A stretch of 64,000 nucleotides of DNA from Thalassococcus sp. S3. Lineage in GTDB: Bacteria; Pseudomonadota; Alphaproteobacteria; Rhodobacterales; Rhodobacteraceae. Shown piece after piece: positions 51,922-59,939 of this stretch. The notes beneath the pieces are model-generated. The model did no database searches. It saw only the letters and a list, made by a program, of their open reading frames with translations, and was not told the DNA's origin. The position numbers were made by a program, and so were the translations under genes. The stretch covers positions 310,001-374,000 of the forward strand of contig NZ_CP022303.1 in assembly GCF_004216475.1 (NCBI RefSeq), read 5' to 3'. Every line of letters starts with the position of its first letter. Position 1 is the stretch's first letter.

Positions 51922-52075
51922 TCGACATGCCTCCGGCTGCTTCTTTTTCTTTCAGCTGAGCAAGCAGATCCCGAAACCGATCCGGAACCTCCTCCTCCAG
52001 TGTCGGTTGGAAGACGCGCTTGAGATTTTCGTCTATCGCGATGTCCTGTGGCGTTTTGCCATCGTCGTCAGCCAT
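51908..52075 (-). CDS. nepR: Anti-sigma factor NepR
   Basis: A 55-residue protein found by translating the ecfG-phyR gap. The core IDENLKRVFQPTLEEEVPDRFRDLLAQL is unmistakable NepR: two helices that bind EcfG or phosphorylated PhyR. Its stop lies 14 bp inside ecfG, so the two are translated together and their dose is linked. An EcfG-type promoter lies 57 bp before its start, giving self-amplification. Confidence 0.92.
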   Translation of the reverse strand: MADDDGKTPQDIAIDENLKRVFQPTLEEEVPDRFRDLLAQLKEKEAAGGMSNDNA

Positions 52076-52124
52076 GATACGCTCGTTGCCTTCCGGTCAA
52101 GATAATAAAAAATTCGCTCTCACC

Positions 52125-52157
52125 GGAACCTAACTATGTGATGAGGCGTTAGGTTCC
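52125..52157. promoter_or_regulatory. Interlocked divergent EcfG promoters
   Basis: Plus strand toward phyR: GGAAC (52125-52129), 17 bases, CGTT (52147-52150). Minus strand toward nepR-ecfG: GGAAC (52157-52153), 17 bases, AGTT (52135-52132). The two sites form a perfect inverted repeat, GGAACCTAAC (52125-52134) and GTTAGGTTCC (52148-52157), spaced by 13 bases. Confidence 0.82.
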
Positions 52158-52185
52158 CGAAAAAATTCAAAAAGGTTGGAGTGAC

Positions 52186-52992
52186 ATGTCGGAAAGCGCC
52201 AAGCCAAACAAAACGGACGAGATTGCAACGTCCCTGCCTTACTTGCGCCGCTACGCGCGGGCCTTGACCGGATCGCAGGGAACGGGCGACCAATACGCCG
52301 CTGCAACGCTCGAAGCTTTGTTGACGGATCAGTCGATACTGGAAAGCCATCCGGCCAAGGTCGCGCTCTTCAAAACATTTCATGGTATCTGGCAAAGCAC
52401 CGGCGCGCCGGTCGAAGAGGCGGGCAGCGGGCTGGAAGCGAGGGCGCAGGCCTATCTTTCCAAGCTGACGGAAAACAGCCGCGAGGCGCTTTTGCTTCAT
52501 ACGATTGAGGAATTCAGCATCACTGATGTTGGACGGATCATGGATATGAGCACCGGAGAGGCCGACCAGCTGATCACGACGGCCCGTCAGGAAATGCAAG
52601 ACGCCGTTTCTGGCAAGGTCATGATCATCGAGGACGAGGCGATCATCGCCATGGATCTCGAAAGCTTGGTTGCGGATATGGGGCACCGCGTCACTGGCGT
52701 GGCGCGTACGCATGTCTCCGCGGTGGCATTGGCCGAGCGAGAAGTTCCCGATCTTATCCTTGCAGACATTCAACTCGCCGACAATTCGTCGGGCATTGAC
52801 GCGGTCAATGAAATTCTTGCCGCAAGCGGAGAGCGACCGGTCATCTTTATCACGGCATTCCCAGAACGTCTTTTGACAGGCGAGCGCCCGGAACCTGCTT
52901 TCTTGATCTCAAAACCCTATTCCGAAGATCAGGTCAGATCAGCAATCAGTCAGGCCATGTTCTTTTCGTCAACGGAAACGCTTCTAGCTTGA
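52186..52992 (+). CDS. phyR: General stress response regulator PhyR
   Basis: A 268-residue two-part protein. Residues 1-135 mimic EcfG (PYLRRYARALTGSQGTGDQY; NSREALLLHTIEEFSITDVGRIMDMS), and residues 145-262 are a receiver (VMIIEDEAIIAMDLESLV) with phospho-acceptor Asp194 in LILADIQLAD and lysine in FLISKPYS. When phosphorylated, the sigma-like part binds NepR and frees EcfG. GGAG lies 6 bp before the ATG. An EcfG promoter drives it, so it is part of the loop it controls. Confidence 0.95.
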   Translation: MSESAKPNKTDEIATSLPYLRRYARALTGSQGTGDQYAAATLEALLTDQSILESHPAKVALFKTFHGIWQSTGAPVEEAGSGLEARAQAYLSKLTENSREALLLHTIEEFSITDVGRIMDMSTGEADQLITTARQEMQDAVSGKVMIIEDEAIIAMDLESLVADMGHRVTGVARTHVSAVALAEREVPDLILADIQLADNSSGIDAVNEILAASGERPVIFITAFPERLLTGERPEPAFLISKPYSEDQVRSAISQAMFFSSTETLLA

Positions 52993-52995
52993 ACA

Positions 52996-53023
52996 AAGGC
53001 CCCGGTGTTGACCGGGGCCTTTT
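52996..53023. terminator. Bidirectional terminator between phyR and dps
   Basis: AAGGCCCCGGT (52996-53006), GTTG loop, ACCGGGGCCTT (53011-53021), then TT on the plus strand. A perfect 11-bp stem between convergent genes. Confidence 0.85.
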
Positions 53024-53031
53024 CACATCCG

Positions 53032-53529
53032 TCAGCTTTTAGAAATCGCGCGAAGCATCCAAGCTGCCTTTTCGTGGAAGTTTGACCGCTCGGTGGCCAA
53101 ATCTTCGGTCACCGGGTCCTCGCCTTCTTCCGACAGCTTGATGAGCGCGTGCAGACGATGCGCGATACGCTCGTGATCGGCGGCAAGGTCTTCGCACATG
53201 TCACCGGCGCTGGGCAGGCTGTCGTGATCTTCGATCACCGAGTTCTGCATGATTTCCGCCATCTTCATCGGTGCCAGCTTGCCCAGGGCGCGGATTCGCT
53301 CGGCCAGGTCGTCGGCGGCGGCGAACATGTCCTCGTATTGTGCCTCTGTCAGGTTGTGGACCGAATAAAACATCGGGCCCTCCACGTTCCAGTGATAGGC
53401 ATGTGTTTTGAAGATCAGCCGGTACGTGTCTGCCAGAACATCCGCCAATCCCTTGGCGATTGCATCGATGTTACGCACGCCTGTTTCCACGACATCGGTC
53501 TCGGGAACGACATTCAGTGCATTAGCCAT
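53032..53529 (-). CDS. dps: Dps-family DNA-protection ferritin
   Basis: A 165-residue ferritin-like protein that stores iron and shields DNA from oxidants. The ferroxidase motifs are present: THAYHWNVEGPMFYSVHNLTEAQYEDMFAAADDLAERI. The N-terminus is short and acidic, not lysine-rich, so DNA binding may be weak. A full-consensus EcfG promoter lies 36 bp upstream. Confidence 0.92.
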   Translation of the reverse strand: MANALNVVPETDVVETGVRNIDAIAKGLADVLADTYRLIFKTHAYHWNVEGPMFYSVHNLTEAQYEDMFAAADDLAERIRALGKLAPMKMAEIMQNSVIEDHDSLPSAGDMCEDLAADHERIAHRLHALIKLSEEGEDPVTEDLATERSNFHEKAAWMLRAISKS

Positions 53530-53564
53530 AGCGCTTTCACTCCTTTCGTTGTGGTCGAAAGGTC

Positions 53565-53589
53565 AACGCCGGGGTCGTGAGATTGTTCC
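53565..53589 (-). promoter_or_regulatory. EcfG-type promoter for dps
   Basis: On the minus strand GGAAC (53589-53585), 16 bases, CGTT (53568-53565), full consensus, 36 bp before the dps start. Confidence 0.85.
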
Positions 53590-53630
53590 TGATCTAAATG
53601 CCGCGGCTCACGGCATCCGCCTTCCAGTCA

Positions 53631-53999
53631 TCAGCGTCCGGGAAAGCTGTCGCGCAAGGCCAGCGCCGATGTAATTGCGCTGTTCAGCGTATCCTGGGAA
53701 AAGGGCTTGGTGATGCGCGCCAGGGTCGTCTCGCCTGACATCCCGCCGTCTTCCGACGCGTCGATGACCACCATTGCGCTTCGGATGCGCTCCAGCTGTT
53801 CTATCACACCGGAGGCCGCAAGCTCTGCCGAACTGGCGCAAATCACCGCCAGAATACAATGGCCGATGCGGTCCAGCGTCTCGCGGCACTGCTCGAGATC
53901 GGGCACCATGACCGGAGGGGCGTCAGGGAACCGGGCACCGACAATACTGGCGATATCCTCGGCCACGAACGTGTCTTTTTCAACAATGATGACCTGCAC
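53631..53999 (-). CDS. Degenerate receiver-domain protein
   Basis: A 122-residue single receiver-like domain. The N-terminus VIIVEKDTFVAEDIASIV matches the receiver acidic pocket and the lysine strand is kept in ARITKPFSQDTLNSAI. The phospho-acceptor position (CILAVICASSAE) has no aspartate, and the usual Ser/Thr strand (AMVVIDASEDG) is altered. It cannot be phosphorylated in the normal way. The start is GTG at 53999 with a poor ribosome site. It sits in the stress region between dps and a Crp/Fnr gene and could compete with or scaffold PhyR-type signalling; that is speculation. Confidence 0.7.
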   Translation of the reverse strand: MQVIIVEKDTFVAEDIASIVGARFPDAPPVMVPDLEQCRETLDRIGHCILAVICASSAELAASGVIEQLERIRSAMVVIDASEDGGMSGETTLARITKPFSQDTLNSAITSALALRDSFPGR

Positions 54000-54050
54000 G
54001 GGGAACCGCCTGTTTCGATGTCATGACCGGGAATGCTTCGCCCGCATTAT

Positions 54051-54075
54051 GGAACCTGCTTCGGCGCTGCGCATT
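54051..54075 (+). promoter_or_regulatory. Possible EcfG-like promoter for the Crp/Fnr gene
   Basis: GGAAC (54051-54055), 16 bases, CATT (54072-54075): one base off consensus at the -10. It lies 31 bp before the start at 54107. Confidence 0.35.
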
Positions 54076-54106
54076 AAACTATGACATAGCAATTGAAGGA
54101 ATCGCG

Positions 54107-54835
54107 ATGACCACGCAGTGCAAAGATTGCCCCCTGCGAACCAAGCCGCTGTTTCAGGGCATGAGTGAAGAAGAAGCGCAACAAACACAGCGGTTTAAGT
54201 CGGGTGAGCTGGTTGTCGATCCCGGAACGCCCCTGATGCTTGAGGGGTCAAATGCACCACAACTCTATACCGCGTTGCGGGGTATGGGCATTCGTTACAA
54301 GACATTGCCCAACGGGCGGCGGCAGGTGATCAATCTGATCTTTCCCGGTGATTTCATTGGCCTACAGGCGGGCATCATGGGCGAGATGAGCCATTCCGTC
54401 GAGGCGACCACCAAGATGACGCTGTGTGTCTTTGACCGGAAGGCATTTTTCAATTTTTTTCGCAGCAACACCGAACGTGCCTTCGACATCACATGGCTTG
54501 CCGCAGTTGAGGAGCATTTTCTAGGCGAAGCGCTCACCACCGTGGGGCAAAGAAGCGCCGAATCGTCGGTCGCCTGGGCCATGCTGAAGGTGTATCACCG
54601 ATGTGACGCGCTTGGCCTTGCGCAGGATCGATCCATGCCCTTCCCGTTTCGTCAGCAGGATCTGGCGGACGCTTTGGGCCTGTCTCTCGTTCATACCAAC
54701 AAGACATTGTCCAAACTGCGGGACGCGCAGATGGCGCGCTGGTCCGATGGAGAGCTCAACATCCTCAATTACGACAGACTGGCTGAACTTGCGATGATGC
54801 AGGAAGAGGAAGCCCGACCGCGTCCACTGATCTAA
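54107..54835 (+). CDS. Crp/Fnr-family transcriptional regulator
   Basis: A 242-residue regulator with a cyclic-nucleotide-type beta barrel (FKSGELVVDPGTPLMLEGSNAPQLYTALRGMG; INLIFPGDFIGLQAG) and a winged helix (FRQQDLADALGLSLVHTNKTLSKLRD). The N-terminus has Cys5 and Cys8 (QCKDCPLR), too few with others in view for a standard FNR iron-sulfur site. AAGGA precedes the ATG at 54107. Related proteins in this group respond to oxygen, NO or light-linked redox state; the signal here is unknown. Confidence 0.88.
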   Translation: MTTQCKDCPLRTKPLFQGMSEEEAQQTQRFKSGELVVDPGTPLMLEGSNAPQLYTALRGMGIRYKTLPNGRRQVINLIFPGDFIGLQAGIMGEMSHSVEATTKMTLCVFDRKAFFNFFRSNTERAFDITWLAAVEEHFLGEALTTVGQRSAESSVAWAMLKVYHRCDALGLAQDRSMPFPFRQQDLADALGLSLVHTNKTLSKLRDAQMARWSDGELNILNYDRLAELAMMQEEEARPRPLI

Positions 54836-54860
54836 GTGCCCGTCGCGATCAACGGATGAG

Positions 54861-54888
54861 ACCCTGACTTGCGTACAAGTCAGGGTTT
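54861..54888. terminator. Bidirectional terminator at the Crp/Fnr-BrkB junction
   Basis: ACCCTGACTTG (54861-54871), CGTA loop, CAAGTCAGGGT (54876-54886), then TT. A perfect 11-bp stem. Its right arm covers the stop codon of the BrkB-family gene. Confidence 0.8.
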
Positions 54889-55800
54889 CGTTTCGATCAG
54901 GTTGTCCGCGACATACGCACCGCGCTGACCCATAGGACGATCTTCCCCGACCGTGGTGTCTATGCGCGTCCGCAGTTCCAGATGCGCGTTCAGCCCGGCG
55001 CCAAGCAGAACCAGAAAGCTTGAAAGGTAAAGCCACATCAACATGGCGATCACGGCGCCAATGGATCCATAGGTTTTGTTGTAGCTGTCGAACTGAGAGA
55101 TATAGACGGAAAACGCGATCGATACCGCAATCCAGCAAATCACGCTCAGGATCGCCCCGGGCGTGATCCACGGCAATTTTGGACCCCGTCGGTTCGGGCC
55201 GTAGCGATATAAAAGCGCGATGCCCACAAAGATGACAAAGATCCCGATGAGCCAGCGCAGTGCTTCTGCGGTGATGCTGGCAATGGGGCCAAGGGGTATG
55301 AATGCAAGAATGATCGGAGTGATCACCACCGCAAGCATCGCGACCATGCCAACGCAGACAAGGGCGACCGTAAGACCCAGCGCCGTCGCGTAATGTGCAA
55401 GTCCGCCCCGGTTCTTCTCCTCGAAGATCGCGTTCAGACCCATCATCATGGCGCCTACACCTGCCCGCGCGGACCAGAGTGCTAGAAGAATGGACAAAAC
55501 ACCGGCCCAGCCGAGGGTCTGGTTCTGCGCCCCTGCAATGCCCGTCAACTGCACTTCGATGAGGCTATAGACATCAGCCGGCACCAAGGGCCGCAGCACC
55601 TCAAGCTGCTCGGACACGACGACGGGATCGGAAAACAATCCCCAGATCGCAACAAAGGCCGCGAGCGCCGGGAATAGCGACAGCATGGAAAAAAACGCAA
55701 CCCCAGCCGAAATCAGGCCGAGGTTTTTGTCGCCGATATCGGCGGCCAATCCACGTAACGTGGACCAAAGGATGCCACGAACCTCGGGGACGAGGCGCAT
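54880..55800 (-). CDS. YihY/virulence factor BrkB family membrane protein
   Basis: A 306-residue inner-membrane protein with about six helices. Family features are DKNLGLISAGVAFFSMLSLFPALAAFVAIWG, ILLALWSARAGVGAMMMGLNAIFEE and YGPNRRGPKLPWITPGAILSVI. Role unknown; once mis-named RNase BN. It starts 1 bp after the PLDc_N gene, so the two are cotranscribed, probably from a near-consensus EcfG promoter. Confidence 0.9.
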   Translation of the reverse strand: MRLVPEVRGILWSTLRGLAADIGDKNLGLISAGVAFFSMLSLFPALAAFVAIWGLFSDPVVVSEQLEVLRPLVPADVYSLIEVQLTGIAGAQNQTLGWAGVLSILLALWSARAGVGAMMMGLNAIFEEKNRGGLAHYATALGLTVALVCVGMVAMLAVVITPIILAFIPLGPIASITAEALRWLIGIFVIFVGIALLYRYGPNRRGPKLPWITPGAILSVICWIAVSIAFSVYISQFDSYNKTYGSIGAVIAMLMWLYLSSFLVLLGAGLNAHLELRTRIDTTVGEDRPMGQRGAYVADNLIETKP

Positions 55801-55801
55801 G

Positions 55802-55993
55802 TCAGACCACGCGCTTGGAAGCGCGCGGACCCAGGATAAGCCAAGCGATCACGCCGATCAGCGGAAGGACGAGGATCAGCAGAACCCAGAGCACTTTCGT
55901 GCCGGTGCTCGCAGATGAGCCGATCACCGAAACGATTGCCCATATATTGAGGATGAGCAGGATGAACCCGCCGATGCCTGCGATTTCGACCAT
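55802..55993 (-). CDS. PLDc_N domain small membrane protein
   Basis: A 63-residue protein with two helices (IGGFILLILNIWAIVSVIG and VLWVLLILVLPLIGVIAWLILGP), the pattern of the phospholipase D N-terminal domain found alone. GGGAGACTTATT precedes the ATG at 55993; the longer upstream frame is unsupported. It is first in a unit with the BrkB-family gene. Confidence 0.85.
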   Translation of the reverse strand: MVEIAGIGGFILLILNIWAIVSVIGSSASTGTKVLWVLLILVLPLIGVIAWLILGPRASKRVV

Positions 55994-56090
55994 AATAAGT
56001 CTCCCTTGGTAGTCCGCCGCATGGACACGGCGGAAATGGTAGCAACCGCCTTCGATAGGGATCAAAGGCGCTATTCTATCTCTACCATTA

Positions 56091-56115
56091 AACACCGTTC
56101 TGCCCGCCGGGTTCC
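56091..56115 (-). promoter_or_regulatory. Near-consensus EcfG promoter for PLDc_N-BrkB
   Basis: On the minus strand GGAAC (56115-56111), 16 bases, TGTT (56094-56091): one base off the CGTT -10. It lies 98 bp before the PLDc_N start. A TTCAGGC/GCCTGAA hairpin (56122-56140) stands just upstream and may end the mhqD transcript. Confidence 0.5.
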
Positions 56116-56299
56116 GTCATTTTCAGGCCTTCAGCCTGAAGCCACATTGCGAACGGTTTTTCTTTTTCAAGATCAACGCAGTACGCGGCGTGTGCCGACG
56201 GCAAAGAACAGCTGACCCAGTCCTTCGCGCCCGCGTCGCTGGCGGATTACCCTGGGGGGCGGCATGGATCCACCGGACATCCGCCGGATGGCTGCGGCC

Positions 56300-56905
56300 T
56301 TATTCGGTCAGAAACGTCTGCAACGTCGCCAATTCGGTTGAGCGTAGCTCATGACCACCATCATGCAGGTCGACCGTCAGTTTTGCGCCCTGAATTCCGA
56401 ACCACGAAATCAGGTGTTCGGTCATGGGAAGCGGGCAGATCGGATCCTGCCGTCCAGCGGTCACCAGAACGCGCCGCCCCTTCAAGCCAGGTTGCGGCTT
56501 AGGATCCCATGGGATCAGCGGGTGCAAGAGACCGATCCGGTCAAAGAGATCAGGATCGGTCATGGCAACCGATGCCAGGATATTCGCGCCGTTCGAATAC
56601 CCAAACCCATAGACGGGCGTATTGGCGTACCGCGTCTTATGGGAGGCGACGAAACTGCGCAGCTTTTCGGTGCGGCTTGCAAGGTCCTCCATGTCATAGA
56701 CGCCTTCTCCCGTGCGGCGGAAAAACCGCGCGGCCCCCATCTCTGACACATCTCCCCGTGGGGAAATGACGCCTGCGCCGGGGACAAGCTGCTGCGCAAG
56801 CCTGAAGAACTGTGTCTCATCCCCACCCGTGCCGTGGAAGGCAAAGATCAGCGGCGCGCCTTGGTCCGGCGGGCTGGTCAGTGCCATGTAACTCGTGTCA
56901 AGCAT
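56300..56905 (-). CDS. Alpha/beta hydrolase, MhqD-like carboxylesterase
   Basis: A 201-residue phospholipase/carboxylesterase. Oxyanion loop APLIFAFHGTGGDETQF, nucleophile serine in GFGYSNGANILAS, aspartate in AGRQDPICP and histidine in DGGHELRS. It overlaps the ring-cleaving dioxygenase gene by 8 bp. In other bacteria this pair (MhqO-MhqD) is induced by quinones. The ATG at 56905 fits the overlap; one five codons upstream is in frame. Confidence 0.85.
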   Translation of the reverse strand: MLDTSYMALTSPPDQGAPLIFAFHGTGGDETQFFRLAQQLVPGAGVISPRGDVSEMGAARFFRRTGEGVYDMEDLASRTEKLRSFVASHKTRYANTPVYGFGYSNGANILASVAMTDPDLFDRIGLLHPLIPWDPKPQPGLKGRRVLVTAGRQDPICPLPMTEHLISWFGIQGAKLTVDLHDGGHELRSTELATLQTFLTE

Positions 56906-57851
56906 GCCCCGGCTCCCCATCGTCGCTTATGGCGGGCAGATGCGCCTCGATCCGTGCGCGATGCGGCTCGTACCGCTCGGGCAGTTTCAAGGCCTGACCC
57001 AGATGAGCGGTATCCTCGTCCCGGTCGAAACCCGGCTCGTTTGTCGCGATTTCAAACAGGATCCCCCCCGGTGTGCGGAAGTAGATGGCCCAGAAATAGT
57101 CCCGGTCGATGACAGGCGTGACTTGATACCCGGTGTCAAGCAACGCCTTGCGAACCTCAAGTTGCGCAGCCCGATCCTTGACCGCAAAGGCGATGTGATG
57201 CACCGACCCCGCGCCCTGATTGGCCGCGCGGCCCTCTGGCACCTTCTCCAGGTCGATGGTGTCGGCCGCGTTGCCGCCCTCAATGATATAGCGCGTCACG
57301 TCTCCTTCGGTTTCAGCAGCTTGATATCCCATGAAGCGGAGCAATTCGCCGGTCGCATCCACATCGCGCAGACGGAAACGGGCGCCGCGGAAACCAAGAA
57401 TGCCAACGTCTTCAGACAGGTCCGACCTGGTCCAGGGGGTCCGGTCTCTCATGTCACTCTCCACAAGCGCAAAGCTGTCGCCATCGGGGCCGTCGAAGTC
57501 CAGCCGCTTCTCTCCAAAGGCGTGCTGCTCGGCCAGCCCGCTCACACCTTGGCCGGCAAGGCGATCCGTCCAAAATCCAAGGCTGCCTCGGGGAACCGCG
57601 AATTCGGTCACACCCACTTCACCAACCCCGCGAGCCCCGCGCGCCATTTGGCCGAAAGGGAAATAGGTCATCACCGAACCCGGCGTTCCCTGCGCATCCC
57701 CGTAATAAAGGTGGTAGACGTCGGGCGCATCGAAATTGACCGTTTTCTTTACCCGACGCAGGCCGAGTGTTCCGGTGAAGAAGGCGTTGTTGTCGTTGGC
57801 ATCTGCCGCCAGTGAGGTCACGTGATGCAGGCCTTGGATTTCGTTCAGCAT
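56898..57851 (-). CDS. VOC ring-cleaving dioxygenase, MhqO-like
   Basis: A 317-residue two-module vicinal oxygen chelate protein. It has LHHVTSLAADANDNNAFFTGTLGLRRVKKTVNFD at the start, AGSVHHIAFAVKD in the middle and GILFEIATNEPGF near the end, giving the His/His/Glu metal site. Members open hydroquinone- or catechol-type rings and protect against quinones. It is divergent from a LysR gene, whereas Bacillus uses a MarR-type MhqR. Confidence 0.87.
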   Translation of the reverse strand: MLNEIQGLHHVTSLAADANDNNAFFTGTLGLRRVKKTVNFDAPDVYHLYYGDAQGTPGSVMTYFPFGQMARGARGVGEVGVTEFAVPRGSLGFWTDRLAGQGVSGLAEQHAFGEKRLDFDGPDGDSFALVESDMRDRTPWTRSDLSEDVGILGFRGARFRLRDVDATGELLRFMGYQAAETEGDVTRYIIEGGNAADTIDLEKVPEGRAANQGAGSVHHIAFAVKDRAAQLEVRKALLDTGYQVTPVIDRDYFWAIYFRTPGGILFEIATNEPGFDRDEDTAHLGQALKLPERYEPHRARIEAHLPAISDDGEPGHA

Positions 57852-57907
57852 ATCGATCTCCGATCAAGCTCAGATAGTGTTGCATCTGAACTTAGCCGCT
57901 TGATTGA

Positions 57908-57924
57908 TGTTTTGAATTGAAACA
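57908..57924. promoter_or_regulatory. Candidate LysR box
   Basis: TGTTT (57908-57912) and AAACA (57920-57924) are inverted arms around 7 bases, giving the T-N11-A type layout of LysR sites, in the mhqO-LysR gap. Confidence 0.45.
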
Positions 57925-57963
57925 AAGATACATTTACTGTTTCGATGATTGATAATAATGTAA

Positions 57964-58884
57964 ATGGACGAACTCAGGCCCATTCGCGTCTTCCTTGAAG
58001 TTGCCGATCAAAGCAGCTTTGTCGCCGCAGCGCGCCGATTGCAGATGACGCCTGCGTCCGTCACCCGGATCATTGCCAAACTCGAAGCGGATCTGGGGCA
58101 GCAGCTTTTGGTGCGCACCACGCGGCAGGTTTCCCTGACAAGCGCGGGTGCGATCGTTGCATCGCGCTATCGACCGCTGGTGGAGGAGTTTGATCGCGCT
58201 GGGCGTGATCTGGGCCGCGCGGGGCTTGCCGACCGGGGTGAGTTGAAGATCAACGCGCCGATGTCGATGGGGCTGCGGCTTCTGCCTGGATTGGTCTCCG
58301 GGTTCCGGCTGGCCTATCCGAATATTGCGTTGAACGTTCAGATGACCGATGCGCTGGTCGATATCCTGGAAGAGCCCTGCGATCTCTCGATCCGTATTTC
58401 GGGACCGCCTTCGGACAAATCGACTATCTGGCGCAAGATCTGCGAAGTGCCGCGCCACGTCATTGCGGCACCGTCCCTTTTCGACCGTACCGTGCGGCCT
58501 GCCTCCCCGGACGAGATCAATCCTGAAATCTGCCTCTCCTACAGTGCAAGCGGTACAGCCGAAAAATGGCAGTTTCGCAATGGCAGCGCGCGCCGGACAA
58601 TTACGGCCGGGTCCGGCGTCGTATCGAATAATGGCGATTTTCTTTATGCGCTGGTGAGGTCGGGTAACGGTCTTGCCTTGTTGCCCGACTTCATCTTCGC
58701 GCCCGGCCTTCAAGAGGGCACAGTCGAATGTCTGCTGGAGGGTTGGCAGGTGCTGCCTCTCTGGCTCACCCTCTTCTATCCCCCTTATGAACAATTACCC
58801 CCTCTGGTCGCCACCTTCTCCGACTTTTTCGAGGCTTACATGCGTGACATCGACGGGCTGGATTTTTCCACAGCGCCGTTCTGA
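57964..58884 (+). CDS. LysR-family transcriptional regulator
   Basis: A 306-residue LysR regulator. The helix-turn-helix is IRVFLEVADQSSFVAAARRLQMTPASVTRIIAKLEADLG, then the linker and a ligand domain (GELKINAPMSMGLRLLPGL). The frame starts at an ATG with no strong ribosome site. It is divergent from mhqO-mhqD and probably turns them on in response to an aromatic or quinone. Confidence 0.87.
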   Translation: MDELRPIRVFLEVADQSSFVAAARRLQMTPASVTRIIAKLEADLGQQLLVRTTRQVSLTSAGAIVASRYRPLVEEFDRAGRDLGRAGLADRGELKINAPMSMGLRLLPGLVSGFRLAYPNIALNVQMTDALVDILEEPCDLSIRISGPPSDKSTIWRKICEVPRHVIAAPSLFDRTVRPASPDEINPEICLSYSASGTAEKWQFRNGSARRTITAGSGVVSNNGDFLYALVRSGNGLALLPDFIFAPGLQEGTVECLLEGWQVLPLWLTLFYPPYEQLPPLVATFSDFFEAYMRDIDGLDFSTAPF

Positions 58885-58899
58885 CGTCTGGCAGCGTGA

Positions 58900-59727
58900 T
58901 CAGATCTCCTCGCGGACCTGACCATAGGCCAGCAGGGCGAAGACCACGGTTCCCCCGATGATATTACCGGCCAGCACAGGCAGGAAGAACTGAAGAAGCG
59001 CGTCGGGTATGCCAAGAAGACCTTGCCAGATCAGATAGGCCGCTTCGACGGAGCCCGCGATAATGTGGGTGAAATCGCCTGCCGCGATCAGCCATGTGAA
59101 AGCAACGATCACCCAGAAAGAGCTGCTTTCGGCCTGTGGCAACATCCAGACGATGGACGCGACGAGAACACCGGCGGGGATGGCCCGCATGAAGGCCTCA
59201 GCCGGGGCAAATCCGGTGGCGTGGCGTGACAAGTCCTCGATGGCCGGGCGGAGGTCATCCGGGATCGCGGAGGTCAGCGCAAAAAGGGCGCCGACCGCAA
59301 ATGCGCCCAGAACGTTCGCGCCGAGCACGATAGACCAAAGCCGCATCACGCAGCCAAGCATCCCCAAACCGGGGCGGGCCATGAACGGCAAAACCGTGGT
59401 GATGGTGTTTTCGGTAAAAAGCTGCATCCGGCCAAGGATGACGACAAGGAAACCCAGACTATAGCCCAGGTTCTCTATCAAATACCGCGATCCGGTATCG
59501 GGCAGATAGGTGCGCAAGATCGCCTCACCCAGAACAGACAGGCTGATCATCAGCCCGGCCGCGACACCGGACCAGAACAGCGCGCTGGTCGGTCGCTCAA
59601 GCTCTTCTTCTCCGTCCCGGCGAATGACTTCGTAGATCATTCTCGGCGCCAGTTTCGAGGCTTGTTCGACGTTTTCGTCTTCCGCGCCCTTCTTGTTTTC
59701 GAACGCGTGTGGCGCCTGATCCTTCAT
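58900..59727 (-). CDS. Formate/nitrite transporter (FNT) family protein
   Basis: A 275-residue FNT channel-type protein. It has an acidic N-terminal tail of about 45 residues, then FWSGVAAGLMISLSVLGEAIL, FTENTITTVLPFMARPG, the VLGANVLGAFAVGALFAL helix, and PAGVLVASIVWML. It resembles the YfdC branch, whose substrate is not known. A consensus EcfG promoter lies 32 bp upstream, so this channel is expected to be stress-induced. Confidence 0.87.
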   Translation of the reverse strand: MKDQAPHAFENKKGAEDENVEQASKLAPRMIYEVIRRDGEEELERPTSALFWSGVAAGLMISLSVLGEAILRTYLPDTGSRYLIENLGYSLGFLVVILGRMQLFTENTITTVLPFMARPGLGMLGCVMRLWSIVLGANVLGAFAVGALFALTSAIPDDLRPAIEDLSRHATGFAPAEAFMRAIPAGVLVASIVWMLPQAESSSFWVIVAFTWLIAAGDFTHIIAGSVEAAYLIWQGLLGIPDALLQFFLPVLAGNIIGGTVVFALLAYGQVREEI

Positions 59728-59758
59728 GCAAAGACTCCCGACAGAAAAGATACCGGTA

Positions 59759-59784
59759 AACGCGTGGGCAAAGCTTTGGGTTCC
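59759..59784 (-). promoter_or_regulatory. EcfG-type promoter for the FNT gene
   Basis: On the minus strand GGAAC (59784-59780), 17 bases, CGTT (59762-59759), full consensus, 32 bp before the start. Confidence 0.82.
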
Positions 59785-59939
59785 GCAGGGTGTCAGAAGC
59801 CGGATAGGCGGATTTCAGAGATGGCTACCGCTGCGTCAACTTTTGTTTGCGGGAATCGCCCAGACCGCCTTTGCTGGCGTGACATGCGTGGCCGGGTTTC
59901 GGCCCGTTCGCTCATGATCATCAAGGGAGGACGAAGACC

